A DNA stretch of 64,000 nucleotides from Bolinopsis microptera (lineage: Eukaryota; Ctenophora; Tentaculata; Lobata; Bolinopsidae). Positions 11,206 to 23,599 of the stretch are shown here, piece by piece. The position numbers and the translations under genes were made by a program. The stretch covers positions 4,836,001 through 4,900,000 of the forward strand of contig NC_087074.1 of NCBI RefSeq assembly GCF_026151205.1, given 5' to 3'. Each line of letters starts with the position of its first letter. The first letter of the stretch is position 1. Under the pieces are notes generated by a model. That model did not search any database. It was not told the origin of the DNA and saw only the letters and a list, made by a program, of their open reading frames with translations.

Positions 11206-11639
11206 ATGGAACAGATATTTTACGAGTATCACCCGTTAAAATGACAGCAGACAGGCTGAGCGCCGCCCAGTAACGTAGCACTTGCCATGGCACGGGCTAA
11301 TATTTCGAAACGAAAACGGCGTGCGCTAAGCTTTTTTATAAATACTTCGAAGAAATTTAAACGAGTAACATTCGTCAAGGAACGAGAAATTAACAATGAA
11401 CAAGAAATTATACTATTAAGTTACCTGGGGACCTCAGGTTGACTATTGTTAATGATTTGGCCCGGCGCGCGCTAACAATTCGAGAAGAAAGCGGCGCGCG
11501 CTACTTCGAAGAAATTTAGACGAGTAACATCCGTCAAGACCTCAGGCTCTCATGTTCATTAACATAAATAGAGATTTGGCGGAATGACAGTGGACAGGCT
11601 GAGCGCGGCCCATACCAGTAAACTATAAAGCTCCCTTAT

Positions 11640-11850
11640 ATTGCTCTTACTAATTCGCTCACCCAAAAATTTCACGTGACTTTGGTTTATATGGTTTTGC
11701 AGCCGTACAAAACGGTTTTACATAAACCCTAATCCCAACCCTAACCCTAACCATAACCCCGAAGCTAACCATAACCCTTACCACAACCCTAACCCTAACC
11801 CGAGCCCTAAACAATCGAATTCATGGTTTACTAGCCTGTCACTTACTGGG
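11640..11850 (-). repeat. Dispersed element with telomere-like CCCTAA repeats
   Basis: Degenerate CCCTAA/CCATAA units (about 11715-11815) sit between unique flanks: GTACAAAACGGTTTTACAT on one side and CAATCGAATTCATGGTTTAC on the other. The same flanks and array recur in inverted orientation at 58065-58262. It is therefore part of a mobile or duplicated element rather than a simple interstitial telomere. Confidence 0.7.
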
Positions 11851-11864
11851 CCGCGCTCAGCCTG

Positions 11865-12180
11865 GGATGATGATTAATCACTCTACACTCGACTGTCACG
11901 TGACTTTTTCAACCCCTTCTCTAGCTGGTCCTGAATGACTATTCGAAACCTTAACCCTCTAATTTGATCCCAACCCCAACCCTAACCCAATCCTTAACAA
12001 AAGCATATGCTGAAACCATAACCCTAACTAGATATTAGACTAACTTCCTTATACGGTCATATCACGTGATCGAAACAGTTTTCGCCAATATCTCGTCAGG
12101 GGAGCATTTTAACCCTATGTCATGGGGGGTGATTCGGAATCAGCGTCCGAAAATACATCGAGAGGAGTTGGTTTCAACTG
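11865..12180 (+). repeat. Dispersed repeat, second copy at 56968-57235
   Basis: Starts GATGATGATTAATCACTC, continues through degenerate telomere-like repeats and ends with GATTCGGAATCAGCGTCC and AAAATAC. The copy at 56968-57235 keeps this order. A third, partial copy of the right half is at about 12333-12450. Flanked by MITE copies. Confidence 0.7.
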
Positions 12181-12598
12181 TCGGGGGCCCTTTTAGAACA
12201 ATCTCGAAGATCGACTGTAGAGTGATTTAGCCATTAGCCTCAGCCTGTCATTCCGCCAAATCATTTCGCCAAATATTTATATGTTAATGTTAATGAACAT
12301 AATAGCCTGGGCACTGGGGTCCTCAGGTAAGCCTGTCACGTGACCAAAACGGTTTTTTGCCCATAACTCTCCGTGGAAGCATATTTTACCCTACTACGTC
12401 ATGTTGCATGTGGGGTGATTCGGAATCAGCGTCCAAAAATACACCGATTTAGATCAATTTCACACCCAAAGGGCCTTTCCACAAGAATTTTCTTAAAATT
12501 TGGGCGAGCGATTTTATAGTAGGAGCGCCCTTATATAGTCATATCACGAGATCGAAACAATCTTTCGCCAGGGTAGAATTTTACAGAATTACTAATTC

Positions 12599-12685
12599 TT
12601 ACTGGGCCGCGCTCAGCCTGTCATTCCGCCGAATCTCTATTCGGTTTATTGTTTGTGAACATGATAGCCTGAGGTCTCCAGGTAA
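12599..12685 (-). mobile_element. Short MITE, 87 bp
   Basis: A member of the family described at 59804-59884. Reads TTACTGGGCCGCGCTCAGCC at the left and ends CTGAGGTCTCCAGGTAA. A related, rearranged copy lies at about 12237-12334. TACTAATTC occurs immediately left of it and again close to its right end, but not flush, so the target duplication is uncertain. Confidence 0.75.
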
Positions 12686-12690
12686 TACTA

Positions 12691-15600
12691 TGTACTAATT
12701 CACTCGCCATGGATTATAGGAAAAGCGCGCTATTTTGTATTTCGCATCGGATATAAAGATAGTCTCTAATTTGGCTAAGATTTAAATCAGCTGTGACAAA
12801 CTGGTAAAGAATCGTATCGCCGAAAGAACCAACTCTCTAGCGTACGTGTAACGCGTGTTATTGCAATAATAAGCTGTGGCCTCGTGACGTCATAAAGTCC
12901 CTCAGTGCGCGCTTGCATAGCGTAATTTACATTACAAATGTTTATCATCGTCAATAAAACACGTGTAACTCACTCAAATTTTAGAATTATGACTATTACC
13001 CTAGTTCTCCAAAATCCTTATAGTTTTGGCTATCATCCTAACTAAAGGAATAGCTGATTGGATGTACAGTGCTCACGTCATGATTTTAAACAGTGATATA
13101 GGTTCTTGAACAGTGGCGGGTGAATGTACGGTTAGAAAGTTTCTGCTATTACAACTTATGAGTATTGCTGAAAGCACAATGTAAGGCCTACACGGACCGC
13201 CTCTAACTAGCCAAGCCCTGTTTACATGCCGTGTAGCAGGGGACTAGCATATGTGATAATTTTGGATTGTTTTCATTGCTTAATTACACAAGCAGGGAGA
13301 CTGTACCGATTATTTTTCCCCAGTCCATGAAACTCTAACGAATTTAGAAAGGATACAGATAAGTTATAAATTATAAGTAGGAGTTTGTTCAATTCCGAGA
13401 GCAATTATATTTATAGCATAGCGAAATTTCTAACTTTAATCTGCAAGTGTCTGCCAGTACAGGAGACAAGAAGTCTGGCTACTTTACGGCCGTTCCTCTG
13501 GGACCATTAGTAGAAGTAGCTTCTATCAGAACAGTGCCGTGGGAACAGAATTCCCGCCAAAATACCCGGTCTACCAAATAGTAAAATTACTGATTGGAGG
13601 TGTGTACGGTGTGAGGTGTGTTTTGAATTAGACTTCCGGCTTACCTAGTTGTTATCCTAATTGCATTATCATCGGTGCATAACATAAATAAACTACTGGT
13701 AAGTTTAAATACCAAGTGCAAACGTGTTCAGTCGATCGACCCACTGAACAACTATAGAATTTCCAAGACCCTATTATTCTCTGGCCATATATTACGGCAC
13801 GATCGATTGTTAGATGGCTAAATGACCAACGTTATTCTATACAATTCTAAAACTATGAGCTAGCACTTTAATCTAAAAATAACTTTTTCATATTACTCCT
13901 GATTTTTACATTTCACGTAAAACATTGTCGCCAGAGGTTGATCATGGACACTAACAGCTTAATTTGAGATAAATGACTTATGAGTTTCTCTAAAGTTAAC
14001 TCTAAAGTTGTGTAATGTGTAGTCCAGTCATTTATGGACATTTATGGAAATGAACCTGCAAATGTTCTAATACTCACGAAACTTTGCACAGACCTTCCCG
14101 AAGTTATGATTAAACGATTTTCGTTTGGAGACATTTTTTTGACCGTGGAGAAAACCCAGGAGGGCCACGCCATTATTGACCCAATAACGTAACCTACCCC
14201 TTGCTTCTGAAGGTCGTAGAGACTTCAAAATAGGCTTGAACGAAGCCGCATATGCATGTTTATATAGGAGTTATTGAGCAACACATGGCCTAAAATCCTT
14301 ACTTTTCGATGAATTCGCCAAAAACCATTTTGGGCGTGGTGCTAAGCCCATTTTCGATATGATCGTGATGGAGTCTTCAGACAGGATGCAAAAGAACCGC
14401 AATTAGCATATTAATATATGACTTACGAACAAACATATGCCTTAAAGTGCTTACTTTTTCAGTTATTGGCGAAAAACTGATTTTCGGTTCCAGAAATCAT
14501 GCAAAACTATGGGTATCTGGTTAATTGGGCTATGAAGGCCCTAAAGGTTTTTGAATGTGTGCAAATTGTGCAGAATGGCCATGTTTATATACAACTTATG
14601 AAGCAACATGTACCCTAAATTACTTACTTTTCGAGTTATTCGGGGGAAAAGATTGTATTATGTCCATTTTTACCTGTAAAATACAGTCTCACGAGCTACT
14701 TTGCGCGCAAGAGGGACTTTTTGACGTCATCGCCAAAATAATACAAACGCTATTTACACGCGTTAGAGAGCAGTTAGAGATTTAGGAATTTCGACTCGTT
14801 GCTTAGTTTGCTATTTGTCACAATCTGTCAAAATATGAGGATAACTTTTTTTTTCAGTTAACTGGTCCTTTAAGTTACAACTACGTGATATAGCGCGCTT
14901 GCGTGTACTGTGCTTGAGATCAGATACAAACTTTTGTTCTTTCTTCTTTCTCACTCGCTCTCTGCGTTATGCCTTTTGATAAACCTATAGTCATAAACAC
15001 ATGGCTTGTCATACGTTGTATGACCCGCCGCGCACGAAGTGCGCGGCTCCCCCTGTATCGTCAGGACGATAAAGGGGTGAAACAATAAAGGTAGTGAAAC
15101 GACCGTGGGTGTCACAACGTGATACAACACATGGCTATGTGATGTGTGAAGTCACAAATAATGCGCGTTATAGAGGCCGAGGTGACCAATGAAATCATGG
15201 CATTAAAAATTTGTACGTACGTGATAGCGCGCTGACGCCTGGCGAGTGATTTAGTAAAATCCATCAGAGAGGCCAAAATTTGCAAATTTAAAGTTGCAAG
15301 TTCCCAATTATTTATTTAGAGCTCCTTTTGACTTCGCTAGATGGGAAGCCCCAGTTATATCAAAAGAGTCCGTCTCGGAAGGTTCTGAACCCACGATTGA
15401 GCGTCTTAAAACTTTTTTTTAGGGAAATTATAGTTTTGCTAGAATTCAGAGTTTTATGTTACTTCTTATTTAATTTAGTGCAGTTACGTTAGTGATTATA
15501 ATTCAGACTTTCAATTTTGGTGAGTTGACACAAATTGAATTAACAACAGTATAGAACAAAATATAAAACAACTAATACTAATAGTAGTATAATTAATGAG

Positions 15601-17610
15601 CGAAAACCTTCTTAAGTTGAAAAATGTTTATATAACAATGGAAGTGACCTTTTTAATTGTATACACTACTATATTAATTAATTGACACGGTAGAACATCT
15701 TCTCATAACCTATTTATTGACATACGTTGCATGCCACTTTTCGCGCGCGAAGGCGTAACATGTATCAACCTATTTAGAGGAACTATCTTGGTCTCTAAGT
15801 CTATGTTAGTATGTTGGTGCAATCACCTTTTTATAAGTCTCTCTCTAAGAAATAGTGTAGGAGGGCTGGAGTATCACGCGTCTTTGGCTGAGTCTCACAG
15901 TCAACAATTTGACTGTCACGAATGGTCTGAAAGCAATATCTTTTAGAGTTAGACTCGATAAAACAAGAACGGGAAAACCACTTTAAACCTGCACTCGTAA
16001 ATATTAATATAAAAGAAATATCAAGTCTTACAGCTCTATCAACCAATACTTAACCAACTTAATATTTAATACAACTACTATTTTATGCAAACGTTATAAA
16101 TATAACTGAACTAATTACCTCGGTTGACGAAGGGGAATCAAATAATATAGCAGGTATCGGCAAAGGCAGCACGTTCTGAGCAGAAATGTTCGTGCAATCG
16201 ACCTGGGAAACGTAATTTTTGTACAAAGTATATAATTTTGGAGAGCACGGGACTAAGATTACTAACTATATTCTTAAACCTACTTATGTAAAAACTAATG
16301 GAAAAGGATTTTACCTCAAGAACAACTTCAATCCGTATGATGGTCTTTCAAGTGAGAGGGAGATCGGGAATCTTATCGTCGTTAGCTTACTTCTACCCGG
16401 AAACCTTGGATAGAAAGTAATCAAAGAATTGAGCAAATTACTCTTTATAGGATTTAATATGGCAGAACGATAGGCAATTATGAAGGATAATTTATCTAAG
16501 ATAAATGGAATATTAATTATTCAGATAAGAGGTAGTATATGTATCTCCTGCTTATCAAGTTACACTTACTTACTAGTCACGGTTCTTTAATGTACGAGGG
16601 TATCTACTCGATGTGACGGATCGGATCAACTGCAACCTGGTAAGAATTTACTTAAAGTGAGTCGTATAGAAGTTAAATCGATATTGGGAAATAGACACTT
16701 ATAGAAACAATATAAAATATACAAAATTCACGTCAGACTCCTTTATAAGAAACAAAATATTAATTTGAAAGGCTCACATTAAATTAAGGCACGGAACTTA
16801 CTGGAATACTTATGACTGGAAAGATTAAAGCATCCGGGGCCCGGGCGGAACCGGCTTACTGGTTTATAAGAACTGCTCTGGAACAAACTTATGAGACTGC
16901 ACTGACCCGAGAAAGACATCGGTCCTTCGATCGTTCTCCGTTATATCTCCCTGAATTTCCCAGAGTCTATTCTGCAGTTCCAGTCTTTTCTCAGGGAACG
17001 GCAGTATTGTTCATCAAGATCGAGATTGCTCCTCATTGTTTAAACTCCACTGCTAATCATTCCTCGTCACGCTTCGTCTTGTGATAGGCTGGTCTGGTGC
17101 TCCTAATTAACCCCTCCATAAGTCCGTGGTAACTCATCAAGTGTGTCGAATGATTTGATAATTTTCTCACAGAAAGTGTCCTTTGTTTGTTAACTATAAG
17201 CCTAAGTCATTTAACTATCTTTAAAGGAAGATTGAAATTCATATACACTTTCGAGGTTCCTTACATTTAACTATTAATTCTGGAAGCTTGATTGCTGAAC
17301 AAAATAACAATAACACGACGACTTAATTCAAATTGAAAAGAATAATATTTGATTCGTATATTTTTTACTACAGCTTTATCACATATCAGAACTGAAAATG
17401 TTGTAGCTACATTTTTAGGTAAAAAGTATAATTATGATTTTTATTATAATATAAACAAGATTCCACCACAAAATCAAAAATACGAAACTAAACTTAGCAA
17501 AATTATTTTGGGCTGTAAAATGGATTGTGCATGGTTCACCCTTATTATGCAAATTGTAAATCTTCTGGTTTCATTTTAAAAGAAAGCCAAGAATTGTATC
17601 AAATTGAAAG
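12691..17610. other. Long gene-free interval
   Basis: Nearly 5 kb without a supportable gene. ORFs at 14555-14785, 15731-15946, 16219-16413, 16812-17084 and 17349-17579 lack domains, splice context or coding bias. A 9-bp-stem GC-rich hairpin (GCCGCGCAC, loop GAA) lies near 15028-15048. See the separate entry for tandem repeats at 14040-14700. Confidence 0.5.
14040..14700 (+). repeat. Diverged tandem repeats, period about 160-170 bp
   Basis: Three or four diverged units recur, recognisable by an AACAxATG motif followed by CTTACTTTT and a short GCGAAAA-like block (near 14280, 14425 and 14605). They are old copies and non-coding. Confidence 0.5.
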
Positions 17611-17781
17611 TTACCTGGGGACTCCAGGCTATCACGTTCATAAACATATTACTCATACTGGGCGGCGCTCAGCCTGTCATTCCGCCGAATTATGTTTATG
17701 AACATAATAGCCTGAGGTCCCCAGGTAAATAAACATAGAGATTCGGCGGAACGACAGGCTGAGCGCCACCGCGCCCAGTAA
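17611..17781. mobile_element. Compound of two short MITEs
   Basis: The family described at 59804-59884 appears here as overlapping copies. It begins TTACCTGGGGACTCCAGG, contains an internal inverted copy from about 17658 to 17727, and ends GCGCCCAGTAA. Imperfect AATTGAA repeats flank the compound. It lies 156 bases beyond the 3' end of the amino acid oxidase gene. Confidence 0.75.
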
Positions 17782-17936
17782 ATTGAATAAATGAAAGCGA
17801 TCTTACGTAAAACTTAAAAAAAACATGCATCTAAAGATAATTTAAGATATCGAGCAAAAATTTATAAATCAGGAATGTCTTGATCATTATTTATATCACA
17901 TTGACATAGTACCATGTTTGCCAATTGCCTTAGTTG

Positions 17937-19749
17937 TTAGTTCAGCACTAGCAGCTTCTGTACAACTTTATCGGTAGAAAGTAGGGCACCCTCAACCCAC
18001 GACTGATATCCGCTCCAAGCTTCATTGCAGAAGTAGAGATTCTTTCCTTTTATCGGTTGAGTCGCCTTTTTCATTACTTCTCGATCATCAGTCCCTATAC
18101 CCCACATATGAACGGCGTATCCATGATACATGTCACCTTTGGAATAATTCGGACCATTTTCTTTGGATTTGTCTTTACCATCCCAGCTTTTGTAGCTCGT
18201 CAGTATTGGATCAGGGATGTCATCCCTGCTCATATTGAAAACTTTAGAAAGCTGCTTTTTGGCTTCTTGGAGGACTGACTCTGACGCAGGGAGGAGTTGA
18301 CTTCTTTTTTCTTGCAGTGTGGACTTGAATGGATGGCCAAGTCTTTGGAGTGAGCCCCAGAATTGTGCGTGTGTTGCATCGCAGTAGATTGATAGTGCTG
18401 CTGGGTAGGGATTGTCATCACACAAATCACAACCTTTACATCCAGCTGCTTTACATTTTCCGTAAAAAGGATATACGAACCCGCAAGGTAGATTTGTGAG
18501 ATTAGGCCCATACATGAGAATATCTTCGGTTTTGTTCCACCAATCATCATGGTAGTAGAGATTTATCTTGGTGAGGTGAATTCCATTGACTGTACTGCAG
18601 ATTTCTTTTTCGATTTCTTTCCAGTCAGTTGAATCGTTGAATTTGAAAGAAATATTCTCAACAGATTTTGGTGGCACTGCCATAACCACATGCCTCGCTG
18701 ATATTGTGTCATTTTCCTGATTTTCTGTCTTTGTTTCCCTTTCTTGTGTAAGAGTTAGCTTAAAGCCTTTTTCTTCTTCACTAATCATTGAAACACCAAT
18801 GTTTAACTTCATTTCTACTTCCTTTTCTATACGGTTCTTTACATTTTTGACCAAGGAAGACCACCCACCCTTGAATTTGTAGAGTCTCTTCCAAATGAGG
18901 TCAAAGGTCATAAGATCTTGGAGGCAGTCCCCAACGTTGGAGTCAGGGAGAGTGTCACTTAAGAAACCTGACGTCTGCAAAATCATCCTGATACATCCGT
19001 AAGAATACCCCATCGATGTCAGGAAAGCTTCCATCGAGAACTCATTCAAAGGAGTCTCTTGCATCCCCACTTTGTTAGGAAGTAAACTCGTTCCTAACAA
19101 AGGCCCAGTACTCGGGGTTTTCATATTCTTGAAGAAGGTTAGTATCCTTTTGATCCAATATAACTTGAGCTGTATTTGGAAATTTCTTCAAAAGTTTGCG
19201 ACTGTTGTGTTCCAGGACTTTATTGTAGATCTCTGTGGCGATACCATCTGCTGACATACCCCCCTCATCTCCTTCTAGATTAAATATTTCCTTCCACACT
19301 GAGGGGTTTTGCGTAACATACCATTCAGTAAAGAACCTCCCGTTAAAGTAGCAAGTGTTGCAATTGGGCACCGGATTTCTTCCTGATAGATCCTGGGGTG
19401 CCATAAAGAATGGAACAACTTGGTCTTCCATTTGAAGGTCTTTGATGAGATCTGCTACACGCGGCATGTTAGATTTGCTTTTTGGATCTGTTTTGTCCGG
19501 ATAAGTGAAGCGCATGGCACCTTCTTCTATCTCGACGACATCGTTCCCTATCGGGATGATGTCGGTATCCAGCCGACCACCCCACCTGCAGGACTTCTCC
19601 AAGATGATGATATTCTTGATATCAAGCCTCTCCAGACTTTCAGGATTTTTGAGTAACTTCAAGGCGCAATAAAGTCCAGATATTCCTCCTCCAACTATTG
19701 CGAGGTCATATTCGCTGTCACGACACTGAGAACGGATATGATTTGACAT
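17937..19749 (-). CDS. L-amino acid oxidase-like flavoprotein, apparent frameshift
   Basis: Two overlapping minus-strand ORFs (19075-19749, 224 residues; 17937-19124, read in the next frame) together cover one protein of about 600 residues. The first has the FAD dinucleotide-binding motif VGGGISGLYCAL at residues 19-30 and the following WGGRLDT typical of amine and L-amino acid oxidases. The second ends with NEAWSGYQSWVEGAL, the C-terminal FAD-binding signature. A CxxxGCxxC-like cluster lies in the middle. The family oxidises amino acids to keto acids with release of ammonia and hydrogen peroxide; molluscan relatives are secreted antimicrobial or cytotoxic proteins. No signal peptide is visible here. 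The frame changes near 19075-19124; no GT-AG intron of plausible size bridges it, so a one-base insertion, sequencing error or pseudogene is likely. Confidence 0.85.
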
Positions 19750-20030
19750 ATGATTATACGTTGGTATTTTTTGGGCAGTTTAAAATCAAATTCACAAATC
19801 ATTTACTTCTTTACTCTTGAGGTTATTGAATGAATGGAAAAAAGTCAGTATACATATTTTGAGGATGAGACTTATAGCCTAATAGCTTAATAGCCATGTT
19901 ACATATATGAGACTTGAAAATTTGCAAATGACATACTATAACTACCGCAGGATTCTATCGTCAAAAAATAAATATTCGAATATTTAGAACCACCCCCATC
20001 TATCTCTACTAAGTTTCTAGTCATTATTAT

Positions 20031-21838
20031 GATTCGAAAGATTATTTCTGTCTGTATAATGTATGTCTGTATGTATGTCTGTATGTACGACCGCCCAAGT
20101 ACAAATTAGATGAGAAATGGGAAATTGCATAGTTGACATTATAGTATTAGTAACGAGGATTGTTAGACGTACTCACGTACGTGCACGTACAAAGATTTGT
20201 GAGCGCCATTTTGATCGGTTTTGTGGTAATTACGTTGTGTTAAGTGCAAGCTACATTTCATCGGCTGTATCTTCGGTTGTGAAATGTGACGGATATTTTT
20301 TGATGCGATAAAAACTGACTACCAAAGAATACTACTAGCTTCATCCCTGTGACCACGGGCTTTCTTCAAATTCTAGTCAATATTATAATTCGAAAGATTA
20401 TTTCTGTGGCTGTAGGACTATTGAGCGGAGGACTGTTGAGCGTAGGACTGTAGGTCGGTGAAGGTCGGAAGTAGGACTGTAGAGCGGTGTCAAATCGCCA
20501 GGGTAGGACTCTAGAGCGGCCGCCCACAACATGAGGACTTTAGAGCGGTACGATCCTAGAATGAGGACTGTAGAGCGGTGGACTGTTGAGCGGTGGACTG
20601 TAGGCCGGTGAAGGTCGGAAGTAGGACTGTAGAGCGGCCCTCCCTTATAGATCCCATAACATGAGGACTCTAGAGCGGTACCCTCATATAACATGAGGAC
20701 TCTAGAGCGGTACCCTCCTATAACACGAGGACTCTATAGCGGTTGAAATTAGAAGATTGGACACTCAACGAAGCTAAGTTATACATTGTAACTCGTGATT
20801 GATTATGGTCAACTTTTACTTTATTAAAGAGTCATGGAGTTAATGGACATTTTCATTTACTTATTTTAAATATTTCATTACTAGTGTAACTTAATTTAAG
20901 ATTATTGGTCGGTCTCAACGTCTTCCAAATGATTGAAATATTCCCCTGCTACTCAAAAATGTAAAACGTGTCTTCGGTATTTTAGTGAATTGTTCGTATC
21001 AATGTAATTTCGCTAAGCAGAGTACCGATCAAGTTCGTGCAGATCATTTAGGAATGAGGATCGCATCGTGTGACGCTTTAGCGCCTACTAAGGATATCTC
21101 ATGTTCATCAATCTGGTGACGGGACTGATTCAGATCAGATCCCATCGCAGTGCGATATCTTGTTAGGATTTCGAAGGTATGGTATAAATATCACGGAGTA
21201 TGAAAATGTCAAAAATTCTATACAGAGTCCTCATGTTATAGGAGGGTACCGCTCTAGAGTCCTCATGTTATAGGAGGGTACCGCTCTAGAGTCCTCATGT
21301 TAAGGGATCTATAAGGGAGGGCCGCTCTACAGTCCTACTTCCGACCTTCACCGGCCTACAGTCCACCGCTCAACAGTCCACCGCTCTACAGTCCTCTTTC
21401 TAGGATCGTACCGCTCTAAAGTCCTCATGTTGTGGGCGGCCGCTCTAGAGTCCTACCCTGGCGATTTGACACCGCTCTACAGTCCTACTTCCGACCTTCA
21501 CCGACCTTCAGTCCTACGCTCAACAGTCCTCCGCTCAATAGTCCTGCTCCCTATTTCTGTCTGTCTGTCTGTATGAATGTACGACCGCCCACGTGCAAAT
21601 TAGGTAAACAAATAGAAGTTGCATTATGCATAGTAACCATGGTAACAGTGTTGAACGCGCACGTGCAAGTGCCAAGATTTTTGAGCGAAATTTTGATCGG
21701 TTTTGTGGTAATTGTGTCTGCAGTGTGAGTTGCATTTTAATCAGCTGTATATTCGGCTGTGAATGATACTTTTTTATGGTATAAAAAATGGCTACCAAAG
21801 AATATACTACTAGTTTCATCCTCTACTACGGGCTTTCT
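20031..21838 (+). repeat. Two direct repeats of about 300-360 bp, second interrupted by an insertion
   Basis: The unit at 20031-20390 recurs as 20391-20407 plus 21561-21838. Shared blocks include ATTATTTCTGT, GTACGACCGCCCA, GATCGGTTTTGTGGTAATT and CTACCAAAGAATA. The second unit is split by the element at 20408-21551. Confidence 0.8.
20408..21551. mobile_element. Foldback / Mutator-like non-autonomous element
   Basis: 1144 bases flanked by an exact 9-bp direct repeat, TATTTCTGT (20399-20407 and 21552-21560). The ends are inverted repeats more than 300 bases long (about 20410-20735 and 21225-21548). Each arm is built of imperfect units of AGGACTxTAGAGCGG, separated by variable GGTACCCTC/ATAACATG spacers. 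The roughly 490-base centre has no ORF. Long terminal inverted repeats with 9-bp target duplications are characteristic of Mutator-like elements. With no transposase it must move in trans. Confidence 0.85.
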
Positions 21839-23599
21839 AGTATATATGTATATTTTTTTCTATCATTATTACGTCATATTTGTATCGAAATTTCAACCAC
21901 CATTGTATTCAGTATTGCTATATAAAAGAAATTATTAGTGGTTTAGACCGATTAGTGGTTTAGATTTTTGGGGACGCAGCCCCCATGAGTTAGGTTAAGG
22001 AGCATGGGAGATATAACTACATTTTTCAATGTTATAGTAGAGAACTACTGGTAGGATCGGTGTACAAATAAACCGCTTGATCGAGACGGACTTTAAGTTC
22101 GTCATATTTCAAGCGTTTTATTTCTTCGAAATTTTGTGTGGGTTTTTTACCCGTTTACCGTTAAGTTTTTCGAATTAGTTTTCCATAATGCCGAAAATTG
22201 GATCAGCTAATCCTCATTTTGGACATTTATATAATTACATAGACATAAAGTTAAATATTTATTTATTACTTAACTTGGAATGCTAAAAAGGAGACATTTT
22301 TTGTTTTGTTTCGAGAGAGATTTATTTTAATCACAACTATCACAATTTCCCAGAGCTTCAGTCACATTAGCAGTGGATAAGCTCGAAAAAATCAGTCATG
22401 GCGTGATATTTTCTTATCGCCTAAACGTGAATTCATGATTGCTACCTGCCAGCTAAAACACATTCTAAACGTAAACAACAGATCGGTCATCTTGCCTTTA
22501 TATTAATTGATCTGTTCGCGGAATTTAAGAATTCGTGGAACTTTAGAACCTAAAGCTAAGCAGTTTTGGCTCTGAATCTGCTCGGTAATAACCAAAGATC
22601 TGTGAGTCGACATTATTTCATAATGTGAGGTACGGGAAATAAAAATAATAAATTTAAAAAAGGAATAAGAGCGGCCGCGGTCGGTCCGAATCAGCTGATA
22701 TTGTTTAGATAACCGGGTTAGCAATAGCATGTTTTTAGTCTCGATCTAGCCTGGCCTGGAAACTGCCGGTATTCGTTTATCAAGAAGAGGAGAACTAGAA
22801 TTGTGATCAGCCGTCTAGGAAGCATAGTAGAAGCTCTTGCGGGCATTTTCTGCTCGATACGCTAGGGACTCCAAATACACCTTTCTAAACGTTTTTTTAA
22901 CCGTTGAACTTGAATCGATTAAAAGTGGTTTTGAAATGATAAGACTGAGTTTCCCCGGGTAAAATCGCAAAAAAACAATTTTGGGGCCTATTGGGGCCTA
23001 AAAATATTTGGTCATTCACTTTCAGCGATTGAGCTATAAATCGGCCCAGCGTATGGATACTGACTTATGGCCCAATGTTGTACATATCAAAGGTAAATCA
23101 TATTAATCCTTAAACTTACCTTTTCTTCCATAATATTAATAGTATAGCGATTGTTTTCGTTTCTTCGTTGATTTCTTTCTATGAGCTATTGAATAAAACA
23201 TCGGAATTAGAAAAATTCAATGAGGCTGTAGAATTGTTTTAAAAATTGAAACCGATTTAGCACAACTGTCACACAGAGAATAGAAGGGGGAACAAACGAT
23301 CAATATAATTATAAACAATAGAATTATAATAATTAAAGCTCCATTGTAAAGTAAAAGTAAAAAAGTAAGTAAAATTTACGACATCACATCATCACACATA
23401 TGACATGTCTACAAAACATCATCGCACTATGTAATGCAAATAGAGATCAGAGAGCTTACTTTGATAAAAATAGATTAGTCTCCGAGACCTGATGCTGCTT
23501 CTAAACTGACACAGTTTTATGATGCCCGAAATGAGCTGATGATTAGATGCTTGGTTAAGTGCCAAAACTATATATTTTTCGATTCGATAATAATTATTA
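21839..23599. other. Gene-free interval
   Basis: No supported gene. It contains the second copy (22825-22990) of the repeat at 10196-10390. Otherwise AT-rich sequence without recognisable structure. Confidence 0.5.

Larger units (their letters stand above)
9191..11639. other. Repeat-rich, gene-free DNA
   Basis: A patchwork of dispersed repeats. Fragments of the 81-bp MITE family occur at about 11232-11275 and, interrupted, from 11421 to about 11620. Pieces with GGCGCGCGCTA occur near 9270 and again at 11465-11510. ORFs at 9215-9517, 10034-10456, 10306-10695 and 10936-11124 have no recognisable domains and lie in repeats, so they are not annotated. Confidence 0.5.

Noticed and set aside
11715-11815. 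Interstitial telomere or chromosome-fusion point
   Set aside because: The array is degenerate and its non-telomeric flanks recur at 58065-58262, so it belongs to a dispersed element.
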